A DNA stretch of 25,991 nucleotides from the NCBI GenBank assembly GCA_035687255.1, contig DASRYI010000028.1, positions 1-25,991 on the forward strand, written 5' to 3'. Shown in pieces: positions 6,738 to 12,937 of this stretch. The first letter of the stretch is position 1. The number at the start of each line of letters is the position of its first letter. A program made the position numbers and the translations under genes. This DNA is from JAKEHA01 sp035687255. GTDB lineage: Bacteria; Krumholzibacteriota; Krumholzibacteriia; WVZY01; JAKEHA01. The notes under the pieces were generated by a model. The model saw only the letters and a list, made by a program, of their open reading frames with translations. It searched no databases and was not told the origin of the DNA.

Positions 6738-6829
6738 TTGTAAACATGACGTTTTTCTATTTGTAAACAAACGCACTTCCAAATTGTCAACAAAGCCACG
6801 CCCTGACTGTCAACATTGTTTGCGTAACT
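6738..6829 (+). repeat. Four direct repeats at an exact 23-bp period (operator array)
   Basis: The 9-mer (T/C)TGT(A/C)AACA occurs at 6738, 6761, 6784 and 6807, each exactly 23 bases after the last. The first two copies are TTGTAAACA, the third TTGTCAACA and the fourth CTGTCAACA. The intervening 14 bases are poorly conserved. The array lies between the divergent wHTH-ATPase and UbiA-type genes and ends 28 bases before the UbiA start, where the promoter should be. A cooperative regulator binding site is the best reading. DnaA boxes (for example TTGTCCACA) are a one-mismatch alternative for the third copy. Confidence 0.75.
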
Positions 6830-6843
6830 GATTACATTTCAAT

Positions 6844-7692
6844 TTGAAAAGCCTGCGTTCATTCTTCGAGACGATTCGCGTTGAACACACCCTGTTCGCG
6901 CTTCCCTTCGCCTATGCCACCCTGTTTCTGGCGTCGGGCGGATGGCCCACGCTCCACGACGTGATCTGGATCACGGTGGCCATGGCGACCGGGCGCACCA
7001 TGGGGATGGCGCTCAACCGGATCATCGATGCCCGGATCGACGCCCTCAACCCGCGTACCGCCGGTCGGGCGATTCCGGCCGGCCGGCTTTCGAGTGGCAG
7101 AGCGCTGCTGTTCACGGCCGTCGCGGGGGCCATCTTTGTGTATGCCGTCTTCCAGCTCCAGCCCGTCTGCCGGTGGCTGTGGCCGCTTCCGATTGCGGCC
7201 ATGACACTGTACCCCTACACCAAGCGCTTTAGCCCGGTGCCCCACCTCTTTCTCGGACTGGTGTACTTCATGGTTCCCACGGCGGTATGGCTGGCCGTCC
7301 GGGGCACGGCGCCGGCGGTTGCAATCACGCTGGGCGTCGGAGCGGGCCTGTGGGTGGCGGGATTCGATATCATCTATGCCTGCCAGGACGTGGAGTCGGA
7401 CCGGCGGCAGCGGTTGCATTCCATCCCGGCGGATTTCGGGGTGGAACGGGCGCTGAGGATTGCACAGGTCCTTCACGTGGGATTCGTGATCGCGCTCCTG
7501 GTGATCGCGCAGATGGTGCACGGCGGCCGGTGGTTCTACGTCGGGTGTATGATTTCGTCACTCGCGATTGTTTATGAGCACCGGATTGTTTCCGCCAGAG
7601 ACCTCTCACGAGTCAACGCCGCGTTTTTCACCGCCAACGGTGTGGTGAGCATTGTGCTCTTTGTCATGATCGCACTGGATCGGGTGATGTGA
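6844..7692 (+). CDS. mqnP: UbiA-family prenyltransferase of menaquinone synthesis (MqnP-like)
   Basis: This 282-residue integral membrane protein attaches the polyprenyl chain to the aromatic head group. The first aspartate motif is N58-R-I-I-D62-A-R-I-D66; the second is Y178-A-C-Q-D182-V-E-S-D186. Both bind prenyl-diphosphate through magnesium. Multiple hydrophobic helices span the length, and the N-terminus VEHTLFALPFAYATLFLA is typical of the family. The start is a TTG: the frame has a stop at 6829-6831 and no ATG or GTG before the conserved core. No Shine-Dalgarno is visible. UbiX follows with a one-base TGATG overlap, and futalosine genes lie nearby, so 1,4-dihydroxy-6-naphthoate is the likely acceptor rather than 4-hydroxybenzoate. 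That substrate choice is inferred from context. Confidence 0.86.
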   Translation: MKSLRSFFETIRVEHTLFALPFAYATLFLASGGWPTLHDVIWITVAMATGRTMGMALNRIIDARIDALNPRTAGRAIPAGRLSSGRALLFTAVAGAIFVYAVFQLQPVCRWLWPLPIAAMTLYPYTKRFSPVPHLFLGLVYFMVPTAVWLAVRGTAPAVAITLGVGAGLWVAGFDIIYACQDVESDRRQRLHSIPADFGVERALRIAQVLHVGFVIALLVIAQMVHGGRWFYVGCMISSLAIVYEHRIVSARDLSRVNAAFFTANGVVSIVLFVMIALDRVM

Positions 7693-8309
7693 TGGTCTAC
7701 GCCGTAGCGATTACGGGTGGTAGTGGAGCGCCGTACGCACTGCGCCTGCTGCAGGTCCTGCTGGAATTGGGCCACGAGGTGCACCTGGTGATCTCGCCGG
7801 CGGGGGAGACGGTGCTGCAGGTGGAATGCGGCGTGAAGCTGGGGAAGACGCTGCGCGAGAAAGCCGCCACCATGGCGACCGCAATCGAGACCGGGCACGC
7901 GTCGCGGCTGCGTGTCTTCGATCCGCAGAATCTGGCCGCCCCGATCTCGAGCGGATCGTTTCCGTGCGCGGGCATGGCCATCGTGCCGTGCTCGACGGGA
8001 ACCCTGGGACGCATCGCCAACGGAATCTCATCCAATCTGATCGAACGCGCCGCCGACGTGGCGCTCAAGGAGCGCCGCCGCCTGGTGGTGGTTCCGCGCG
8101 AGACGCCGCTCAACGACATCCACCTGCGCAACATGCTCACCCTGCGCCAGGCGGGCGCGGACATTCTGCCCGCCATGCCGGCGTTCTACCACAAGCCGCG
8201 CCACATCTCGGACCTCATCGACATGATCGTGGGCCGCGTGCTCGACCGCCTCGGTGTCGACAACGAACTCTTCCACCGCTGGGGAACCGGCCCAACCGAC
8301 GACGACTGA
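7692..8309 (+). CDS. ubiX: UbiX-family flavin prenyltransferase
   Basis: This 205-residue Rossmann-like flavoprotein makes prenylated FMN, the cofactor of UbiD decarboxylases. The FMN-binding start VAITGGSGAPYA, the SSGSFPCAG segment, the PCSTGTLGRIANG loop, VVVPRETP and the C-terminal PAMPAFYHKP are all present and full length. I chose the ATG at 7692, which overlaps the upstream TGA by one base; a GTG immediately before it is also possible. It is translationally coupled to the UbiA-type gene. Its natural client is probably the UbiD encoded 1.1 kb downstream, beyond an oppositely oriented barrel gene. In futalosine organisms the UbiX paralogue has been called MqnM. Confidence 0.93.
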   Translation: MVYAVAITGGSGAPYALRLLQVLLELGHEVHLVISPAGETVLQVECGVKLGKTLREKAATMATAIETGHASRLRVFDPQNLAAPISSGSFPCAGMAIVPCSTGTLGRIANGISSNLIERAADVALKERRRLVVVPRETPLNDIHLRNMLTLRQAGADILPAMPAFYHKPRHISDLIDMIVGRVLDRLGVDNELFHRWGTGPTDDD

Positions 8310-8504
8310 CTTCTGCTTCGCGCGCTCGCCGTTATTTCGGGCGGCGCTGCCACGATGTGTCCCGTTGGCCCCGCGACCGCTCAGTCGGCTTCCCGGCTCC
8401 GCCCGCCATTCTCTGGTAGCGGGCTCGCCAGGCCATCCTCCTTCGCTCCTTCGCAAGGGGCCGGCCGTGACAGGACCCGCGAGCGTGTCAGCGCCGCCCG
8501 GGAC

Positions 8505-8542
8505 AAAAAAAGAACGCCCCGCGCCGTTGCCGACGCGGGGCG
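8505..8542 (-). terminator. Terminator of the outer-membrane barrel gene (minus strand)
   Basis: Read on the minus strand, CGCCCCGCG (8542-8534) and CGCGGGGCG (8523-8515) form a perfect 9-bp stem, followed by TTC and a run of seven T (complement of 8505-8511). It ends the transcript of the minus-strand gene that stops at 8572. Confidence 0.88.
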
Positions 8543-8571
8543 ATTCAGACACTTGCCTGAGTGTTTATCTC

Positions 8572-9111
8572 TTAGAGACCGAACTCCAGGCCGCCGCGGA
8601 ACGACCAGTGGTTCGCGTTGTCCACCATGTGGTACCAGCCCGAGCCCACGATGCTCGCGCTCTGGCTGACGCCGAGCTTGACGCCGGCACCCGTCTGGAA
8701 GCCGAACTTGGTGTCGCTCTGGTCCACACTGAGCGCGTCGACAGACAGATTCATCATGTGGGCGCTGGCGCCCGCCGCGATGAACGGCGAAATGATGCCC
8801 GCCGTCGGGATCGTCCACTTCAGGTTCGCACCCACCGTCCAGTCGCGGAAGTTGACCTGGCTCGAGCCCGATCCATCCGACCAGTTCCAGTAGTTGACGA
8901 ACGGATTTACGTAAAAGTTCGTGGCGGGCAGACCGAAGTCGAGGTACGCACCCGCAACCCAGGTTCCGCTCACGTTGTTATAACCGGAAAGGTCCGGGCT
9001 CACGTAGCCGGCCTCGAGACCCACCGCGCGCAACGGGCTGGCCGCGAACGCGCTCGCAGAAATCAGAGCCACCGCACAGAACACGGCGGCGACCAGAAGT
9101 ACCTTCTTCAT
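8572..9111 (-). CDS. Small outer-membrane beta-barrel protein
   Basis: The 179-residue product has a signal peptide (residues 1-23, cleaved after SAFA). The mature part has alternating hydrophobic/polar strands rich in aromatics and glycine (VGLEAGYVSP, GAYLDFGLP, FGFQTGAGVKLGV, SIVGSGWYHM), ending LEFGL. This is the pattern of an eight-strand OmpA/OmpW-like or porin-like barrel. No ligand or catalytic motif is visible. The start is supported by GGAGGT 8 bases before the ATG on the minus strand. It is a single-gene unit with its own strong terminator, placed between ubiX and ubiD in the opposite direction. That position may be an insertion that split an ancestral ubiA-ubiX-ubiD operon. Confidence 0.82.
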   Translation of the reverse strand: MKKVLLVAAVFCAVALISASAFAASPLRAVGLEAGYVSPDLSGYNNVSGTWVAGAYLDFGLPATNFYVNPFVNYWNWSDGSGSSQVNFRDWTVGANLKWTIPTAGIISPFIAAGASAHMMNLSVDALSVDQSDTKFGFQTGAGVKLGVSQSASIVGSGWYHMVDNANHWSFRGGLEFGL

Positions 9112-9180
9112 TGCACTGAACCTCCATTAAGGGAATGCAGGGCGACGCGGATGTGTCCGCAGGTCGCACGTCTGCCTTCG

Positions 9181-9195
9181 CCCACCGACGGTGGG
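9181..9195. promoter_or_regulatory. 15-bp perfect dyad between the barrel gene and ubiD
   Basis: CCCACCG-A-CGGTGGG is a perfect inverted repeat with a one-base centre. A second dyad, GCGGA-TGTG-TCCGC, lies at 9147-9160, closer to the start of the minus-strand barrel gene. Both could be operators for that gene; no regulator is assignable. Confidence 0.35.
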
Positions 9196-9304
9196 ATGCC
9201 CGGCATCTGCAAGCACAGGGCCACGGCCGCCGCCGCGGACGCACCGGGACCCACGCAGGGCGACCCGGTACAACGGGCCAGCGCTCGCTACGGCACTCGC
9301 TGCC

Positions 9305-9333
9305 GGGAGGGCAGGGACGGGGTCGGGTGGGGG
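9305..9333 (+). other. Predicted G-quadruplex tract upstream of ubiD
   Basis: Six G-tracts (9305-9307, 9309-9311, 9314-9316, 9319-9322, 9325-9327, 9329-9333) are separated by loops of one or two bases. This satisfies the standard intramolecular quadruplex pattern with spare tracts. It lies on the ubiD sense strand, about 85 bases before the start codon and upstream of the presumed promoter. Confidence 0.6.
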
Positions 9334-9354
9334 CATTCTGCAACGGCGGAACTC

Positions 9355-9392
9355 ACGGCAATTTCTGCCGTCAACTTCGCGCGTGCGCGAAG
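9355..9392. promoter_or_regulatory. Two perfect dyads over the ubiD promoter
   Basis: ACGGCA-ATTTC-TGCCGT (9355-9371) and CTTCGCGC-GT-GCGCGAAG (9375-9392) are adjacent perfect inverted repeats. The second covers the position where a -35 should lie relative to TAGAGT at 9406-9411, and no -35 consensus is present. An activator or repressor site is likely. Confidence 0.55.
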
Positions 9393-9405
9393 CGGCCCGC
9401 GCCGC

Positions 9406-9418
9406 TAGAGTGTTGGGG
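9406..9418 (+). promoter_or_regulatory. -10-like element for leaderless ubiD mRNA
   Basis: TAGAGT (9406-9411) is followed by exactly 7 bases and then the ubiD ATG, placing the expected +1 on the start codon. There is no Shine-Dalgarno at normal spacing. The same geometry occurs at mqnC and at the deoxyhypusine-synthase-like gene. Confidence 0.5.
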
Positions 9419-11233
9419 ATGCGCCCCTTTGATCTGCGCACATTTTTGCTCGCGCTCGAATCTCACGGTGACCTCAAGCGTGTCCGCGTTGACGTGGACC
9501 CGCGCTTCGAGATCGCCGAAATCGCGCAACGCATGGTGCGCGAGGGCGGCCCCGCGTTGCTCTTCGAGCGCGTCAACGGCTCGCGCTATCCGCTGGCCAT
9601 CAATTTCTTCGGCACGTTTGAGCGCATCGAGCGCGCGCTCGGGATGCACCCCGAAGCGCTGGGCGAGCGCATCGTGCGCTTCGCGCAGGAACTCAACCCG
9701 CCCACGCCGCGCGCGCTGTGGAACGCACGGGATTTCTTTCCGCGTCTGCTGGCCTTCCGGCCGCGGCGCGTGTCGCGTGCGCCGGCGCAGACCATCACCG
9801 AATCCGCGCCCAATCTGGATGATCTTCCCGTCATCACGTGCTGGCCGGGAGACGGGGGACGGTTCATCACGTTCCCGCTGGTGGTATCGCAGCATCCGGT
9901 GCATCACAAAACCAACGTGGGGATCTATCGCATGCAGGTGTTCGACCGCGCGACCACCGGCATGCACTGGCAGATCCACAAGGGCGGCGGGTTTCACTAC
10001 CACGTGGCCGAACAGCAGGGAAGTGCGCTGCCGGTCGCGGTCGCCCTGGGCGCCGATCCCGCGTTGATGCTGGCCGGCATCTTTCCGCTTCCGGAAGCGC
10101 TGGAAGAAATTGCCTTCGCCGGCATTCTCTCCGCGCGCCGCACGCGGCTGGTGGCGGGGCGCACCGTGCCCATCGATGTTCCCGCCGACGCCGAGTTCGT
10201 GCTGGAAGGCGTCGTGCCGCCGTACGAACGCCGCGCCGAGGGTCCGTTCGGCGATCACTTCGGCCACTACTGCGACGTGGCGGACTTTCCCGTATTCCGC
10301 GTGAAGACCATCACGCGCCGGCGCGATGCCATTTACCCGGCCGCGGTGGTGGGGAAGCCCCCGCAGGAAGACCGCTACATGGGCGACGCGTCGCAGATGA
10401 TTCTGGGCCCGCTGATCCGACTGATTCGCCCGGAGGTGCGCGATGTGTGGGCGTACTACCAGGCCGGCTTCCACAACCTGCTGGTGGCGTCGGTGGAGTC
10501 GCGCTACACGCGCGAACCGGTGCGCACCGCGCTGGGCCTGCTGGGAGAAGGGCAGCTGGGGTTGTCCAAGGTGCTCATCATGGTGGATGCGTCCGTGAAC
10601 GCGCGCGACTTCAATGAAGTGCTGCAGGCCATTCGCCAGAACTTTGATCCGCGCGAACATTTCCATCTCATTTCGCGCGCGCCGCTGGACACGCTGGACT
10701 TCACGAGCTTCAAGATGCACCACGGCAGCCGCATGATTCTGGATGCGACCGGCAGCCGCGCGCAGTACTCGGGCGGGGCGTCACGGCCGCAGCCGGCGCG
10801 TCACGACGAACCCGATACCGAACCCGGACCGGTGGTGACGCGCGCCCCGAAGGACATCGCGCCACACGTCAAGCGTTGGCGCCTGTTGGAGGACACGCTG
10901 CTGGTGGTGCAGCTGGACCAGGTGCGCGAAAACATCGGACGCGAGGCACTGGAGATGCTGGTGCAATCGCCTGCCACCGCCCGCCTCAAGATGATCGCGG
11001 TGGTGAGTCCCGACGTGAATCTGGACGACGATGTGGATGCGCTCTGGGGCATCTTTACGCGTTTCGACCCCGCCCGCGACCTCATGTTTGGACGCGCCGG
11101 CATGCACGGTGTGCAGCCGGTGTACGAAGGCGTCATGGGAATTGACGCAACGTGGAAACCGGGCTACCCGGAAGCAGTTGCCATGCCCGACGAGGTTGTC
11201 AAACGGGTGGAATCGCGCTGGCATTCCTATTGA
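9419..11233 (+). CDS. ubiD: UbiD-family prenylated-FMN-dependent decarboxylase
   Basis: The 604-residue protein belongs to the UbiD family, which removes the carboxyl group of aromatic acids with prenylated FMN from UbiX. The cofactor and metal-binding segment is T165-N166-V-G-I-Y-R171. The active-site signature E274-G-P-F-G-D-H280 matches the EGP(F/Y)GDH form of bacterial UbiD. Downstream are FPVFRVKTITRRRDAIY, KVLIMVDASVNARDF and the C-terminal MGIDATWK. The frame stays open upstream to 9191, but conserved sequence starts at MRPFDLRTFL and the -10-like hexamer is 7 bases before this ATG, so I use 9419. It is longer than E. coli UbiD (about 500 residues), as I would expect of menaquinone-type homologues (MqnL). 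With ubiX and the UbiA-type gene it should decarboxylate the prenylated or free dihydroxynaphthoate. Confidence 0.93.
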   Translation: MRPFDLRTFLLALESHGDLKRVRVDVDPRFEIAEIAQRMVREGGPALLFERVNGSRYPLAINFFGTFERIERALGMHPEALGERIVRFAQELNPPTPRALWNARDFFPRLLAFRPRRVSRAPAQTITESAPNLDDLPVITCWPGDGGRFITFPLVVSQHPVHHKTNVGIYRMQVFDRATTGMHWQIHKGGGFHYHVAEQQGSALPVAVALGADPALMLAGIFPLPEALEEIAFAGILSARRTRLVAGRTVPIDVPADAEFVLEGVVPPYERRAEGPFGDHFGHYCDVADFPVFRVKTITRRRDAIYPAAVVGKPPQEDRYMGDASQMILGPLIRLIRPEVRDVWAYYQAGFHNLLVASVESRYTREPVRTALGLLGEGQLGLSKVLIMVDASVNARDFNEVLQAIRQNFDPREHFHLISRAPLDTLDFTSFKMHHGSRMILDATGSRAQYSGGASRPQPARHDEPDTEPGPVVTRAPKDIAPHVKRWRLLEDTLLVVQLDQVRENIGREALEMLVQSPATARLKMIAVVSPDVNLDDDVDALWGIFTRFDPARDLMFGRAGMHGVQPVYEGVMGIDATWKPGYPEAVAMPDEVVKRVESRWHSY

Positions 11234-11255
11234 AAAGCGCGGCCCAAAACCGTGA

Positions 11256-11284
11256 TTGACACCGGTTATCGTTTAGCGTAGCTT
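11256..11284 (+). promoter_or_regulatory. Sigma-70-type promoter of the RRM gene
   Basis: TTGACA (11256-11261), a 17-base spacer and TAGCTT (11279-11284) form the best consensus-like promoter in the window. Initiation near 11291 would leave a leader of about 150 bases. Confidence 0.65.
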
Positions 11285-11381
11285 CAGGAGGTTAATCAGT
11301 CTGCGTTCAGCCAGAACCGCGTTTCGCCGCCTCGCATCTTCGTCAGGTTAGCGACCCCAGTTTGAGTTTGAGCGCTCGTTC

Positions 11382-11450
11382 TTCCGGAGGGAGCCCGTGG
11401 TTTTTTCCGGAAATGTACAGTCCGAAAGGAACGTCAGAAATGAATCGTAA
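11382..11450 (+). promoter_or_regulatory. Leader hairpin and possible small upstream ORF before the RRM gene
   Basis: TTCCGGA (11382-11388) and TCCGGAA (11406-11412) can pair around a 17-base loop. This would partly occlude GGAGG at 11386-11390. That Shine-Dalgarno is 6 bases before a GTG (11397) opening a 17-codon frame, which ends with TAA at 11448-11450, overlapping the RRM start in another frame. This may be a translational or temperature-responsive leader. It is untested and could be chance. Confidence 0.35.
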
Positions 11451-11763
11451 GCTTTATGTCGGTAACCTGAACTTTGCTACCACCGAAGATGAACTGCGCG
11501 ACCTCTTTGCCGAGGTGGCGCCGGTTGCGTCGGTTTCCATGATCATGGACCGCGAGACGGGTCGTCCCCGTGGTTTCGCGTTCGTCGAGATGGAGACCCC
11601 CGAGGGTGCACAGCAGGCGATCGAGAAGCTCAACAACCGCGAAGTGGCGTCGCGCACGATTACCGTCAACGAAGCCCGTCCCAAGACGGAAGGTGGCCGC
11701 GGTGTGGACCGTGGCTTCAGCCGTAACAGCGGTGGCTTCGGCGGCAATCGCCGTCGTTTCTAA
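11440..11763 (+). CDS. Glycine-rich RRM RNA-binding protein
   Basis: The 107-residue protein is a single RNA-recognition motif with a Gly/Arg-rich tail. RNP2 is L5-Y-V-G-N-L10 and RNP1 is R44-G-F-A-F-V-E-M51, with the usual MDRETGRPRG loop between them. The tail (residues about 85-107) alternates Arg, Gly, Ser and Phe and ends GGNRRRF. Bacterial RRM proteins of this size bind single-stranded RNA, and cyanobacterial relatives are often cold-induced. The start at 11440 is set by AAAGGA 9 bases upstream and by the MNRKLYVGNL N-terminus; an in-frame ATG at 11413 has no ribosome site. It is monocistronic, with its own promoter, a long leader and a 15-bp hairpin terminator, which fits a highly expressed, post-transcriptionally regulated gene. 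Confidence 0.95.
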   Translation: MNRKLYVGNLNFATTEDELRDLFAEVAPVASVSMIMDRETGRPRGFAFVEMETPEGAQQAIEKLNNREVASRTITVNEARPKTEGGRGVDRGFSRNSGGFGGNRRRF

Positions 11764-11786
11764 GTCGCAGACTTACGGAACACAAC

Positions 11787-11824
11787 AAAAGAGCGCGGTG
11801 GATCAACCACCGCGCTCTTTTTCT
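11787..11824. terminator. Bidirectional rho-independent terminator
   Basis: A perfect 15-bp stem (11787-11801 with 11807-11821) closes an ATCAA loop. The A-run on the left and T-run on the right make it effective in both directions, ending the RRM gene and the convergent beta-helix gene. Confidence 0.93.
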
Positions 11825-11845
11825 TGCCTCTCTCCGCTCGGTGAA

Positions 11846-12721
11846 TCAACGATACATGCTCTTGACCTGGCCCCAGGTCGCGGTCTGCGTCCGGGTGACC
11901 TCGCACTGGACACCCAGCGCACCCACGAACGATGCGCACGGCGAGAACGACTGTGTGCAGGGAGAAATCTGCTGCAGGTAGTAGTTCCCGGTGCCGGGCA
12001 TGCCGCAGAACATCGGATCGACCGAGAAGTTGTGGCCCGCATTACCGATGCAGACCGCGTCCCCGCCCGTGTTTGAGTAGATGTCGTTGCACGCGATGAA
12101 CGTGGCCGGGGTTGCCCCCGAGCACGCAATCGCGCCGCCCGCGCTGCATGCGCACATGATGTTCTGGAAGATCTGTGCGGACGAACCCGTGGCAAGCCCA
12201 ATGGCGCCGCCCGTAGGCGACCCGTTGTTGTCCAGCGTGTTGTTGAAGATGTAAGGGCTGCCGTTTTTGGCGTAGATGCCCCCACCCATCGAGAAGGCAT
12301 AGCAACCCGAGATGATGTTGTAACTGATCATCGGCGACGCCCCGTCGCAGAAGATGGCCGCGCCGCGGTTGCCGCGCGCGTTACGAATCGTGAAACCCTG
12401 GAGCACGGCGCTGCCATCTTCACCGTTCTGGAACTTGAACCCGGGGCCCTGTTCCATGCAATCGATGATGGTGGTATACGGACCGTCGTCCGATTTCACC
12501 GTGATGTTCTTTCCCAGGAAATCAACGTTGATATTGCCGGTGCCGGTGTACGTGCCCGGCGCGACGGTCACAATGTCGCCGTTCGATGCGAGGTTGATTC
12601 CGCCCTGGATGGTGACAGCGTCACCGCCACCGCCGGGAACCACATGCCACGTTGCGGCGTGAGCCCCGGCAGCAAAAACTACTAGTGCCAGAGAACTGCA
12701 GAGTCTTAACATGTTTCGCAT
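11846..12721 (-). CDS. Secreted parallel beta-helix (pectate-lyase-fold) protein
   Basis: The 291-residue protein starts at the ATG whose codon is 12721-12719; AAAGGAGGAG lies 7 bases upstream on this strand. A signal peptide covers residues 1-22 (ending GAHA). The mature part begins with TWHVVPGGGGDAVTIQGGI and the segment GDIVTVAPGTYTG, the usual cap of right-handed beta-helix proteins. Coils follow with repeated G-x-I/A-x-N rungs (LQGFTIRNARG, ISYNIISGCYA, YIFNNTLDNNG, IFQNIMCACS). Cysteines are unusually many (about 9), which suggests disulfides outside the cytoplasm. It has no FlgD-type domain and ends TWGQVKSMYR. No catalytic residues can be assigned; carbohydrate binding or surface adhesion is possible. 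It is convergent with the RRM gene and divergent from the SGNH gene. Confidence 0.82.
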   Translation of the reverse strand: MRNMLRLCSSLALVVFAAGAHAATWHVVPGGGGDAVTIQGGINLASNGDIVTVAPGTYTGTGNINVDFLGKNITVKSDDGPYTTIIDCMEQGPGFKFQNGEDGSAVLQGFTIRNARGNRGAAIFCDGASPMISYNIISGCYAFSMGGGIYAKNGSPYIFNNTLDNNGSPTGGAIGLATGSSAQIFQNIMCACSAGGAIACSGATPATFIACNDIYSNTGGDAVCIGNAGHNFSVDPMFCGMPGTGNYYLQQISPCTQSFSPCASFVGALGVQCEVTRTQTATWGQVKSMYR

Positions 12722-12937
12722 GGTCAAACTCCTCCTTTGTCCATGCGTGAATGGCTCACGGGATAATGATTCCCGGGAAATTGCATCAGCCGTTCCACTG
12801 CCGCGGGCGCGGCCCATTCCGGCACATGTTGCCGTGACGCGCGTGAAATTGGCGGCGGGTGGCCGATTCCGGCGTGACTCCGGTTTTCGCGGGAGCGCGC
12901 GCGCCGGGGCATGTTGCGTTTTGCAATCGAGTGTAAG

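Noticed and set aside
6705..6815. Replication origin with DnaA boxes (TTGTCAACA and ATTTCCACA resemble DnaA boxes)
   Set aside because: Most copies have one or more mismatches to known boxes, the exact 23-bp phasing is unlike typical origins, and no dnaA, dnaN or other replication gene is adjacent. Kept only as a minor alternative.
6738..6829. Phased repeats as a CRISPR array
   Set aside because: The repeated unit is only 9 bp, the period is 23 bp, and copies differ. CRISPR repeats are much longer and there are no cas genes nearby.
8310..8504. Possible small RNA or tRNA after ubiX
   Set aside because: No cloverleaf, T-loop or conserved RNA motif could be found on either strand; the segment shows only GC-rich filler before the minus-strand terminator.
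8254..9408. 384-codon plus-strand frame running over the barrel gene
   Set aside because: It overlaps the end of ubiX and lies antisense to the outer-membrane protein, with Arg/Ala/Glu-rich composition and no Shine-Dalgarno; it also crosses the minus-strand terminator.
9191..9418. N-terminal extension of UbiD from 9191
   Set aside because: The extension is low complexity, covers the G-rich tract and dyads, and the conserved protein begins at 9419 directly after a -10-like element.
9371..10723. 450-codon minus-strand frame opposite ubiD
   Set aside because: Low-complexity His/Arg-rich translation, no ribosome site, and fully antisense to a well-conserved UbiD.
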